A program made the position numbers and the translations under genes. A stretch of DNA of 64,000 nucleotides from the NCBI RefSeq assembly GCF_905171765.1, contig NC_053394.1, positions 157,365,256-157,429,255 on the forward strand, given 5' to 3'. Of this stretch, positions 10,708 to 20,900 are shown in pieces. The notes beneath the pieces are model-generated. The model worked only from the letters and a program-made list of their open reading frames with translations. It did not search any database and had not been told where the DNA came from. The DNA is from Bufo bufo (lineage: Eukaryota; Chordata; Amphibia; Anura; Bufonidae). The first letter of the stretch is position 1; each line of letters opens with the position of its first letter.

Positions 10708-12061
10708 GCCGAAAATCACAAGGCAGAGCGACCAGCCCCGCGGGCGGGCGTACTACACGAGGATGGCATCCTCCCGCCAGGAGCCGACTACCAGCCTACT
10801 ATCGGACACCAGGAGGGTAACGTACTTGTTACTAATAGTACCAATACTTACTATTGCTGGATTATAAATATGGGGGCTATTTGATTTAAACTGGACGCTA
10901 CCTTACAAGTTTTTTTTTTTTTTTTAAAAGATACCGATTCCCCAACCTATCCCTGGAAACTACACTATTTGACTGGACATTTATATATACCTCCAGTTGG
11001 ACTGTCAGACTAATATTTTACTTTTTATGTCATTATTTATTTTTTGTACATCCAAGCATCTGCAATAATTTTATCTCTCCGTTTTTATACCCCTCTCCAA
11101 CCTTATGTTTTTGGGCCATACAGCCATCCTCTAATAGTTTTTTCCATGCATAACTTATGACTAGAGTGCCATCTATATTTTTCTATATACAGATTTATTG
11201 TGGTGAGTGGCCAAGGACTACATGATGGATGAGCAATGTGATGTGCAGTCAACGCAACTTCAACCAGAACTCTCTTTTTTGGCATCAATTTTCATTATCT
11301 TATTGCCTGTGATAACATATTTTTTCAGTCTCCTAAGTATGATGGTATGAGGAGATCCCTCATTATGTTACGGATCAGCAGGGTTAATGCTACGTGGGAA
11401 TGCTGTTGGCTCGGCTCCTCCCGCATGTTGTTCCCTGTAGATGTATCAACGGTTGGTGCTTGACGGTAGTCTCAGTTTGATACAGAGGATCTTATAAGTA
11501 ACAGTATGCCGATTGTATGATTAGTATGTTTTGCTGCTGTCCGATTTGGGGGCGTTTACATAGGTGATGACGCTGTATACGAGCTGCGTCTGACCTGTGT
11601 TTTACCTCTTCTAAGATGGCGGCTTTGGAGGAGTACTGACCACTGCGCAGGCGTTTGTTCTTGACTTGGCGCATGCGCGCCTGAGATTCGGGCACGCCGT
11701 GCTCAGCAATCGAGTTACAACTGGGATTGGCAAGTTGCTTTGTTATATGCCTTTACCTACGCCCACCACCATGTGGTTCTGCCACTTCCCATGTATAATG
11801 AACTGCAATTGCCTTTTTTAACTATTTATCGTCGGGAGCAATTTTACATGAATCACACATGCACAGTGATTTTGCACTTATTTATGGTATTGTTTTATTA
11901 TACAGTATTATGGATTAATTACACATGCTTTGTGATGAAATGTAGTATTTTGATGTATTTATAATGTCGTTAATGCCAGCTTAATTTGTAAGCACTTTAA
12001 TTTGATGATGTCACTTCCTTTCACCAGCCATATATATGTTCATTTTGCATTGTTCACATTG

Positions 12062-12104
12062 CTTGAGAAAGGCTTCATGTTTGAGCCGAAACGTCGTGTC
12101 ACTT
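12062..12104 (+). ncRNA. Hammerhead-like motif at the Penelope-like 3' end
   Basis: CTTGAGAAA, a four-pair helix GGCT/AGCC and CGAAACGTCG occur in hammerhead order just before AATAAA at 12111. The first strand differs from the CTGANGA consensus, so this may be a degenerate or structurally different relative. Confidence 0.3.
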
Positions 12105-12135
12105 ATGGGTGAATAAACACATCCCTTTTCTACCA

Positions 12136-12586
12136 CAATTTTGAGTGCTGCTCTGCTTTTTATTTTTATATTCTGGGCAAGCTTTTCCCCTTGGAGCTAG
12201 CACCCATCTTCAAATACAGGTTGGTGCTGCCATATTTTTTATTTTTTTGTGTTTATATATATATATATATTTTTTTTTAATAGTACATAAACTGTATGAC
12301 CATCCAAGACATCCGCTTTACAGAAAATTTGACAAACTGGACCTTTTATTTTTAATCTTTTTGGCACCATCAAAAATGTACAATGTCTGGAAGCCTTGTA
12401 CAGGCTCAGGCCTATTACTACTATAGGACCCCTTCCCCGATCTCAGCCAGGGAAAGGTGGCCCAGGAACCATGCAGCTTACAGCTTTAGCGCCATGGTCA
12501 CATTTGACCACAGAATCTGAGTGGTTAAAATGTCAGCAATCGGCATTACCACTGATTGCAGACATTAGCCCCAGGACGATAGAAAC
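12136..12586. other. Stretch without recognised features
   Basis: A-T-rich sequence with a short (TA)n run near 12257-12270. Nothing else could be supported. Confidence 0.4.
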
Positions 12587-12960
12587 ATAGAATGTGTCGG
12601 CAGATAAGAACCATTTGGCCCATCTAGTCTGCCCAATATACTGAATACTATGGATAGCCCCCGGCCCTTATCTTATATGAAGGATGGCCTTATGCCCATC
12701 CCATGCATGCTTAAACCCCTTCACTGTATTTGCAGCTACCACTTCTGCAGGAAGGTTATTCCATGCATCCACTACTCTCTCAGTAAAGTAATACTTCCTT
12801 ATATTACTTTTAAACCTTTGCCCCTCTAATTTAAAACTGTGTCCTCTTGTGGTAGTTTTTCTTCTTTTAAATATGCTCTCCTCCTTTACCGAGTTGATTC
12901 CCTTTATGTATTTAAAAGTTTCTATCATATCCCCTCTGTCTCTTCTTTCTTCCAAGCTAT
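12587..12960 (-). mobile_element. 3' fragment of a non-LTR retrotransposon (CR1/L2/Rex1-like)
   Basis: The minus strand keeps a 95-codon frame (12955-12668) with the run RRDRGDMIETFKYI, then TRGHSFKLEGQRFK, then a V-x-x-W-N-N-L-P block. This is the conserved C-terminal tail seen in ORF2 proteins of several non-LTR families. The left side (12587-12667, on minus the 3' tail) has the widespread GGCCCATCTAGTCTGCCC block. The element is 5'-truncated; exact family not settled. Confidence 0.55.
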
Positions 12961-13162
12961 ACGATACTGTTTCAAACAGCAGAAACCCGCCATTTAGGGC
13001 ACCCGCTGCACTTGCGACCGGGCGCCATGCATGTACAGCGTAGGTCCAGAAGGGTTAAACATTCTATATAATTGACATGTGCAAGCACTTACATGAATCT
13101 TTTGAAGATGGCTGGTTCCAAGGGAGATCTAGTAAAGAGTTCATTAAAGAGATATTTCGATT

Positions 13163-13255
13163 TTAAAGGGGTTATCCAACCCCTATAATGACCCCCAAAA
13201 TGCCCAGGCATCTCATACAGGATATACTTACCCCGCTTCCTGGCACTGGCGTTGA
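13163..13255. repeat. Left end of a TTAA-type MITE
   Basis: TTAA then AGGGGTTATCCAACCCC, the same family as 13295-13557. Only the left end remains. Confidence 0.5.
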
Positions 13256-13600
13256 AAATTGTTCAACATCCTATTCTATAAATAAATGTATTCATTAAAG
13301 GGATTATCCAACCTCTAATGCCCCCCAAAATCCCTGGGCACCTCATAGAGGTTATACTTAGCCTGCGTTGCTCCTGATGCCTCCACGGCCACTGCTGCAT
13401 CTCATTAGCCCCACCCTCCTCCCTGGATGTTTTGATCCATGCAATGGGGTGATGCAGCAGCGACCGTGCGGGCATCAGGAGCAACGCAGGCTAAGTATAA
13501 CCTCTATGAGGTGCCCAGGCATTTGTGGGGGCATTAGAGGTTGGATAATCCCTTTAATGAATACATTTATTTATAGAATAGGATGTTGAACAATTTTCTA
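13256..13600. mobile_element. Two-layer palindrome with a TTAA MITE at its centre
   Basis: The inner MITE (13299-13553) has TTAA at 13295-13298 and 13554-13557 and long inverted arms. The flanks outside TTAA are also inverted copies: CAACATCCTATTCTATAAAT on the left (13263 onward) is mirrored at 13572-13591. The whole therefore forms one hairpin of about 340 bp. Confidence 0.75.
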
Positions 13601-13666
13601 ATATATATCTTTTTTAAATTTTACTTGCCGACCTTTATTATATTCATACAGTAGTCTCTACCTAAG

Positions 13667-13914
13667 TGCTCATATGCACACAAACGTATCTTCTTTCCAT
13701 GTCTGTTCTGTTTTTTTTTGCGGACCGTATGTCTGTTCCACAAAATGATAGAACATGTCCTATTATTGTCAGCATTACGTACAAGGATAGGACCGTTCTA
13801 TCAGGGGCCAGCTGTTCCGTAAAATATGGAATGCACACGGACATCGTCCGTATTTTTTGCTGATTCATTTTTTGCGGACTGCAAAATACATACAGTTGTG
13901 TGCATGAGCCCTTA
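13667..13914. repeat. MITE of the GCGGACCGTATG / GAACATGTCC family
   Basis: Inverted ends GCTCATATGCACACAAACG and TTGTGTGCATGAGC. Related sequence lies at 21690-21930, 24195-24390 and 43140-43340. Confidence 0.55.
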
Positions 13915-13977
13915 GAGTAAAAGGTTATGGCCCATTTTAGTCCTGTAAAATGCATCTACAGGAGACCCAGCTTTCAG

Positions 13978-14327
13978 TTAAAGGGAACCTGTCACCGGGA
14001 TTTTGTGTATAGAGCTGAGGACATGGGTTGCTAGATGGCCACTAGCACATCCGCAATACCCAGTCCCCATAGCTCTGTGTGCTTTTATTGTGGAAAAAAA
14101 ACACGATTTGATAGATATGCAAATTAACCTGAGATGAGTCCTGTCCCTGACTCATCTCACATACAGGACACATCTCAGGTTAATTTGCATATGTATCAAA
14201 TCGTTTTTTTTACACAATAAAAGCACACAGAGCTATGGGGACTGGGTATTGCGGATGTGCTAGCGGCCATCTAGCAACCCATGTCCTCAGCTCTATACAC
14301 AAAATCTTGGTGACAGGTTCCCTTTAA
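13978..14327. mobile_element. piggyBac-type palindromic MITE, 342 bp
   Basis: TTAA at 13978-13981 and 14324-14327. Ends AGGGAACCTGTCACC / GGTGACAGGTTCCCT, with near-perfect inverted arms of about 160 bp. Confidence 0.88.
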
Positions 14328-14849
14328 AGGGTCATTCTGGTTACCATACATATAACTTATGTTTTAGACTATTTTATCATCAATAATTACCTAAAATAAT
14401 GTAAATGTCACATATTTACCATTCAGTAGTTGTAAAAGCAGTTTTATTCCTCTGCTACCCACCGTTTCCTCATAAATTACTATGGCATCGACCTGTACTT
14501 CTGAGCCTTTGTTAGGTTGAGTGTTGCTATCAGTTCTCTAGCTAAAAGGGAGTGTTAGTGTGCTGCTGATTACTGAGTAGAGGGGGCGTGATGGGACTGT
14601 AAACATCAACACTCACATCAGGAAAGCTAGGGATTGTGGGGATTGTAGTCTTTGAAGTTTTATGAGGGAAGATCAAGCGCCATGATACACTCAGTGTGTT
14701 GCAGGCTCACACAGGAGCTAGACAAATGGATTGCAAGGTAAATTGAAGCTCTGGTTATATGTATAGGTATGGGTTCTGGTTGGGTCACAGCTTGCAGCCT
14801 CAATTAAGTTTTTCAAAAATTACGTTACTTTACTGGAATACCCCTTTAA
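14324..14849. mobile_element. Adjacent TTAA-flanked MITE
   Basis: It shares the TTAA at 14324-14327 with the previous MITE and has another at 14846-14849. Ends AGGGTCATTCTGGT and (inverted) AGGGGTATTCCAGT match imperfectly. Confidence 0.5.
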
Positions 14850-15539
14850 CTGGCCAGGTGAGTAGTAGTGTATTGAGGAGTAGAATATATCATATAGTAT
14901 CACTACCTGAGACTGTATGTCCTCATATCTGTCAGTATCTGCGTAGAAACAAATCTGTGTGTTGTGTTTGTTTTTTTACGGTAAACTTTATTAACAACAT
15001 CTAGAAACAGGTAGCCATTTTCCATAATAATCTACAGACAGGCAGCCTTGTAAATACACGGTAATGTAGTTATTGTAATACCCTCAATAAAAACCATGAG
15101 TCCACCGCTAGTCTTATTTACCTAGTACATGAATATGTACTGTGTCCTAACCCAGGACATGTATTTAACACTGCTGCCTAGTGAATGTCAGAGATTTTAT
15201 GATGTGTCACATGACTGATAACATGTTTCAGTTAGGCTATGAGTACATTACACAGGACTGACACATGGGCTGTACCATTCTACTGCATATAGGGGTCAAA
15301 TGCTGATACAAGAAGGGTATGTATTCAGAATGTTATGTAATGTATGTTAGAAAATTGTAGGATTTCCTATTATATAAATAAAAAATACCCCTTTCAGGCA
15401 TTAGTCCTCATGTCAGGCATTGATCATTAAATTCTAATGTAAGCAAAAATGTGAATGGCACTCTACTTCTACCTCCCATATTAAAACACAGGAAATGGGA
15501 AAGCCCCACATTCTGCCAGACATGTAAAGCGACAATGAA
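14850..15539. other. Stretch without recognised features
   Basis: A-T-rich sequence with no supported gene or repeat boundary. Confidence 0.4.
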
Positions 15540-15839
15540 TTAACTGCTTCCTGGTGCCAGCTCCTCGCTCCTTCTATTGCAGGCCTGTAATGCTTCTCTG
15601 GGCTCCAGCAATATCAACATCCAGTTTTACGACACTGCAGCCATTAACAGACCACGGCAGTGTCCGGCTCCCCTTGCATCATGACAAATGGTCACATGGT
15701 CGCAAGGGGATCCGGACACCTCCGTGGCTTGTGATTGGCTGCAGCGATGTCAAACCAGATGTTGTCATTGCTGGACCCCGGCAGAGCATCGCAGGCCTGC
15801 AGGAGAAGGAGCAAGCAGCTGGAGCCGGGAAGCAGTTAA
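15540..15839. repeat. Inverted repeat of about 300 bp
   Basis: TTAACTGCTTCC at the left and GGAAGCAGTTAA-like sequence at the right, with CAGGCCTG blocks mirrored inside. Probably a MITE; the surrounding sequence to about 15960 may be its outer host. Confidence 0.5.
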
Positions 15840-16036
15840 GTCATTTTCCCTTTGCATGTCGGGCAGAATGGAAGAAGGGGTGGGGGGATTGCCTTAAGCC
15901 CCCCCTTCCCCCCCTGAGCCTGCTGTAAAATATTTTTGTTTAGCTAGAACACCCCTTTAATGTATTACCTTGTATATTTATCCGTTCTCTTCCTGTGTAC
16001 CTGTTTTACGGTGTAAGTAGATGATCATACAACTCA

Positions 16037-16204
16037 GGCCACTTTCATAGTCAGTATTTTTGCATCAGTGTAAGCCAATCAAGAAGTAGGACCTACAGAG
16101 AAAAAGTATAACGGAACGATCTGTGCCTCTTCTGTGTTTTGGACCCACTCCTGGTTTTTACTTACAAAATACTAATGCTAAATACGGACCGTGTGAAAGT
16201 GGTC
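16037..16204. repeat. Short MITE (GGCCACTTTCA ends)
   Basis: GGCCACTTTCATAGTCAG on the left and an inverted relative near 16185-16204. The interior (ACCTACAGAGAAAAAGTATA, CTTACAAAA) is shared with 24853-25015. Confidence 0.5.
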
Positions 16205-16441
16205 TTGTATTAAGTACTGTGCGGACCAGATTCTTTCATATAAAAAATGAATATTGTTATTATCACCATCCCACACCATAGTTATGTATAGTAATACAAT
16301 TTGTATGACATAATTACATATCCAAAACCTTGTCCACTGGCCATAGAAAACTTTTTTATAAATACAATACAAGCAAAAAGGGATTATCTTACAGAATAAA
16401 AAACAAAAACAAAAACTGTTGGAAAAACATTACTAGAGACA

Positions 16442-17943
16442 TCAAGAGTCTGCACTGTTGAAGATCTGAGGTAGAAAAAGCATTGAATTAGCATTTACAT
16501 CTCCCAGAGTTTGATCAAAAAACGGCTTCTCCTCTATCTGAATTATTTGACGGTCAACCAGAGCTGAATCCTCCCCAGTGTGCACCTTTAGATGTGCTAT
16601 GAGACTTGATTTCCGGGTAAATCCTTTCCCACATTCCGAGCATGAAAATGGCTTCTCCCCTGTGTGAATTTTCTGATGTCTAATAAGATAGGATTTCTGG
16701 GTAAAACAGTTCCCACAAATTGAACATGAAAATGACTTCTCTCCTGTATGAGTTTTCTGATGCTGAGCCAAACTTGTTCGCTTAGTAAAACATTTTCCGC
16801 ATTCCAGACAAGAAAATGGCTTCTCTCCTGTGTGGATTCTCTGATGGTCAGCAAGATCAGATTTTTGGGTAAAACATTTCCCACATTCTGAACATGAAAA
16901 CGGCCTCTCTCCTGTGTGAATTTTCTGATGCTGAACAAGAACTGATTTTCGAGTGAAACTTTTCCCACATTCCAAACACGTAAACAGCTTCACCTCTGTG
17001 TGGGTTCTCTGATGTCTAACAAAATCTGCTTTCTTTGTAAAGATTGTCCCGCACTCTGGACAAGAAAATTGCCTTCCTTCTGTGTGTAATCTCTGATGTT
17101 TAACAAGAATTGATTTCTTGGTAAAACACTTGCCACATACCGAACATAAGAATGGCCTTTCCCCAGTGTGACTCCTCATATGTGCAGCAAGATTTGACTT
17201 ATTTGCAAAACATCTTCCACATTCCAAACACGAAAAAGGCTTCTCCCCAGTGTGAAACCTCTGATGTTTAACAAGATCTGATTTCTTGGAAAAACATTTC
17301 GCACAATCTGAACAGGAATACAGCCTCTCTCCTGTGTGAATTTTCTGATGTTCAGCAAGACTTGATTTGATGGTAAAACATTTGCCACATTCCGAACAGG
17401 AAAATGGCTTCTCCCCTGTGTGAATTCTCTGATGTTGAACTAGAACGGATTTCTGGGTAAAACGTTTCCCACATTCTGAACATGGGAAAGGCCTCGCCCC
17501 CATGTGAATTCTCTGATGATGAACAAGATATGATTTTCGGGTAAAATACTTCCCACAAAGTGAACATGAAAACTTCTTCAAGCCTTTATGAATCATCAGA
17601 TGAGTACACAGACTACCATTCTGGGTAAAACATTTCATACATTTCGAAGATGGATGTTCATTGATGTCCATGTGGGTCTTCTGATCATTTTGAAGATTCA
17701 CTTCTTGTGTAAAACGTTCCCTGTGCCCTGAAAAAGGAAATAATTCACACTCTCTATGTTTAGCAATGATTTGTGATTTATGAGGAGAAAGATGATCTTG
17801 ATATGAGGCATGAGATGACAGATCTTGGCTGTGATCTCGATAAATTATTTGTGACATGGGATCTTCTCCTGAAGAATTTTGTGTATAATCATTTTCTCCA
17901 AATTCATAATTGGGAAGTGAAAGACTTCCTTTGCTGTTGCCAT
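16442..17943 (-). CDS. Zinc-finger gene 1, terminal exon: C2H2 finger array
   Basis: This is the last coding exon of a KRAB/C2H2 protein, expected to act in the nucleus as a DNA-binding repressor. The acceptor (…CTACAG, minus strand) sits at 17944; the first two bases complete a GAT codon begun in the previous exon. The exon encodes 499 further residues and stops at TGA 16444-16442. After about 115 residues without fingers comes one degenerate finger (CMKC with short spacing) and then 12 complete C2H2 fingers, mostly joined by TGEKPF-type linkers, at protein residues about 330-658. The 45-residue tail after the last finger is unusual in length but open. Fingers vary at the usual contact positions, so the binding site cannot be read by eye. 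Antisense and shifted open frames here are by-products of the 84-bp repeat. Confidence 0.92.
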
Positions 17944-20900
17944 CTGTAGAGAATGTAGAAAAATGAATATTATTTTTAGTTGTTCTAAACACCGTATAAT
18001 GGAAATATTCTAGAACCTTCTCTGTAGTGATTTATGTAAACTTCTAATGTAGTAAGAAGCATAATGGAGGAGATTTATCAAAAGTGATGTAAGTTGCCCA
18101 TAGCAACCAATCAGATTCCTCTTTTCATTTTTCAGAACTCCTTTGGAAAATGAAAGGATAAATCTAATTGGTTGCTATGGGCAATTAAGCCACTTTGCCT
18201 TTACACCAGTTTTGATAAATTTCCCCTAATGTCTGTGAAAATGTGATTTCTATCACTTTGCACTAAATTTGCACCCTACATGGCATACATTTAGTGCAAC
18301 TTGGTAAGGAGGAGCATGTAAATCAGAAGCATCTTAAAACCGATGTGCTCTCAGCCACTCAATATCTGCTATACTGCTCAGTCAGGCATCGCTGATCCCA
18401 TACCCTTTGCTGTTTTGGCCTTGTGACCTCCTGCCGCCTACCATTGTGTCCCACATTCTGCGAGGTAGGTATTACTAATTCTCCGTGCTTTGATGACCCT
18501 CACAGCATTTCTGCAACCAAACAGCTGTTTGTGTGGAGAAACTTCACATGCCTATAACTCTGCTGGAACATCAAATAGCCATAACAAATGGGGACTCAAT
18601 ATGATGACCAACCCCTACTGTTCACAAATGATTAGTCTCCAACCTTGCTGACATTAACCATTTTATTTTTTAGTTTTACTCCTCCCTGCTTTAATTTTAT
18701 TTTTCTGTTTACATAATCGTATGAGGGCTTGTTTATTGCGATAAAAGTTATACTTTCTAATGGCACTGGAGATGAGCAAATTGATTCTCACAAATCTAAT
18801 GTGTTCCAAAAAAAAAAGAAATCAGCCTCCCTGTGCAGCAAAACTCTCCCCTGAGGGCCAGACATCTCACCTTGGCAGCGTAGATTCCGACTGTGCATGC
18901 GCCTCTGCACTTCCAGATGTGAGCTGTGCTTGCACAGTTGCATGCTCAGGTAGCAGCAGTAGAGCCTCTGCATTTGACCTGCTACTTGGCGCAATGGCGC
19001 AGGCGTGAGATTGGCAGCGCAAGTGAGATGTTTGGCCCTGCCAAACAAGGGAGAAGGGGAGTATTTTGAGCAGGCAGTCAGCCCCTCACTGCTCAAGAGG
19101 CTGATTTATGAATGAACACAATTCATACTAATCGATTTGCTCATTATTAAATAGCAACATTAAAAATATTCCTTACGATGTAGTGGGATACTGGAAAAAT
19201 TCTAAATGGGGTGGAACTGGAAAAATAAAAAAACGTAATTCTGACATCCCATCTAAATAAAGTTTATTATTATTGTCAGTGCATACTTATTTCCGGACAG
19301 CTCTGGTCTTAAAGGGGCTCTCTGGTCAATTTACGTAATCAGTCTTTGATGCTAACCTGTGGAAGGAAGATGTTTTACACAGTACTTACCTGTCTCCCAT
19401 TCTGCGATGCTGCCATCTCCGCTGACACAGGACGCGGGCGCTTCTGCTTTAGTCCCAACTGGATGTGGCTGTTTTCTTCCTGTTCAGCTACATTCACTAC
19501 CATGCAACTGAACAGGAAATGAAGCGGGTACATCCGGTCAGGACCCAGGCGGAAGAACCAGCATCCTTTGCCAGTGCGGCATGGCAGAGCGGGGTGTGAG
19601 AGTTGAGACTCCATATTGTGCCTTGAGACTCCATCTTGTATTTCATACAGCCATTTTATGTTATAAACTGTGAATTTCTGTGTGGAAAGTTGCTATAACC
19701 TCAAGGTCACACCTAGCCCCCACCAACCTGGTCTAGTAAGGATTTTCTATAATTACTAGAGAGACTGGTACGTGATTACCACCCACAGTTAGAATCAAGG
19801 AGATGCTCCAGGCATAAAGCTAAGAGATGCTCATTTCAGATTGTGGTTTTAATGAGTTATATGATGTAAATTGATAACTATGCGTCCAGTTGGAAATGAT
19901 CCAGAAACTTGCTATATAGTCTCTGCTTACTTTCAATAAAGTTAGAAACACTTTATACACAGCACTGCGCCTGTTGTCAGTTTCTCTCTGAGTACTCATA
20001 TAACTTCTAATTCAGAGTCCACCGCTCATCCGGCATTGGGGCTCTTTGCCCCAACAGGGGGAAGGGTAAGTACTATGTAAAACATATTCCTTCCACAGGT
20101 TAGTACCAAAGAGCAATTAGGTTAAATGATAAGAGAACCCCTTTAAGCTAGCCATACACAGCTGTTAGCCAAACGTTCTCTCCTGACTCCCCCATACATT
20201 CAGTTCGGCTCAGTGTAAATGGGGAGAGGGGAGAACCCTGCTGTCTGACATTTCTGGTGGATGCTTATCTCCTGGGAGACCAAAAGGATTGGGTGAAAAT
20301 ATTTAGTAGGGGAACTTCTCATGCATATTAGACTATCGGTCAAACCAACTTACACTTGGATTCTCAGAATAACTCAGCGCTGCAACATATGCTTGTAGGA
20401 CAAAAAGAGGTTGACTAGGTCCTTCGTGTTTAGTAAGTACTGAACAAAGAGATATCCCTTTTTCTATATTTAGTGCTCAATACTGACCTGGGTTGATTCC
20501 TATAGGGATTCCCTCCTCCTTAAACTGCTGATCACCCATCTCATACATCTCTTCATCTTCATCCATAACTTCAACTTTCATATCAAAGAGATCTTCAACC
20601 TGTTTCAACAAAGGATTTGACAAAGTAATACAATTGTACCTTGGCCAGTGCCTGACCTCATTTCATCCCATTATCTCCTTCCTTATTACATAGCACACAC
20701 TAAAGAACAGGGACTAAACCAGGGAATGGTTCAGCTTCTCAACAAACCAGATCCACTTTGGTATTTGGCGAGACCACAGCTTAACCTACCTGATCATCCT
20801 GTGGGACATTCTCATCTTCCTCTGGACAATCCTGGGAATACAGAGGACTGATACAGCTCTCTGGTGGATTTCTCTCACTGGATTTATCTGTAGGAGATAA

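Larger units (their letters stand above)
9527..11192. mobile_element. 1.67-kb insertion with 300-bp inverted arms and 15-bp target duplication
   Basis: Direct copies of TTTTTCTATATACAG at 9512-9526 and 11178-11192 flank the insert. Inside, 9646-9961 and 10868-11173 are inverted copies of each other (for example GATGGCACTCTAGTCATAAG on the left arm). The loop holds a GAAACGCGT motif beside the left arm and a solo LTR. Retroelement-like target duplication with inverted arms recalls the inverted pseudo-LTRs of Penelope-like elements; no coding capacity remains. Confidence 0.7.
9100..12135 (+). mobile_element. Penelope-like element, 5'-truncated, split by a later insertion
   Basis: The C-terminal part of a Penelope-like ORF (9152-9397) is followed by a 3' region that continues after the insertion 9527-11192 and ends near 12100-12135 with a GAAACGTCG motif, an AATAAA at 12111 and T-rich sequence. 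A 15-bp duplication (9512-9526 and 11178-11192) marks the insertion, so the element originally ran 9100-9526 then 11193-12135. The 5' end is lost. Confidence 0.55.

Noticed and set aside
13263..13589. Mirror-image peptides ending MNTFIYRIGC
   Set aside because: Product of the palindromic MITE, same sequence on both strands.
16597..17567. Shifted minus-strand frames within the finger array of gene 1
   Set aside because: Out-of-frame shadows of the 84-bp finger repeat.
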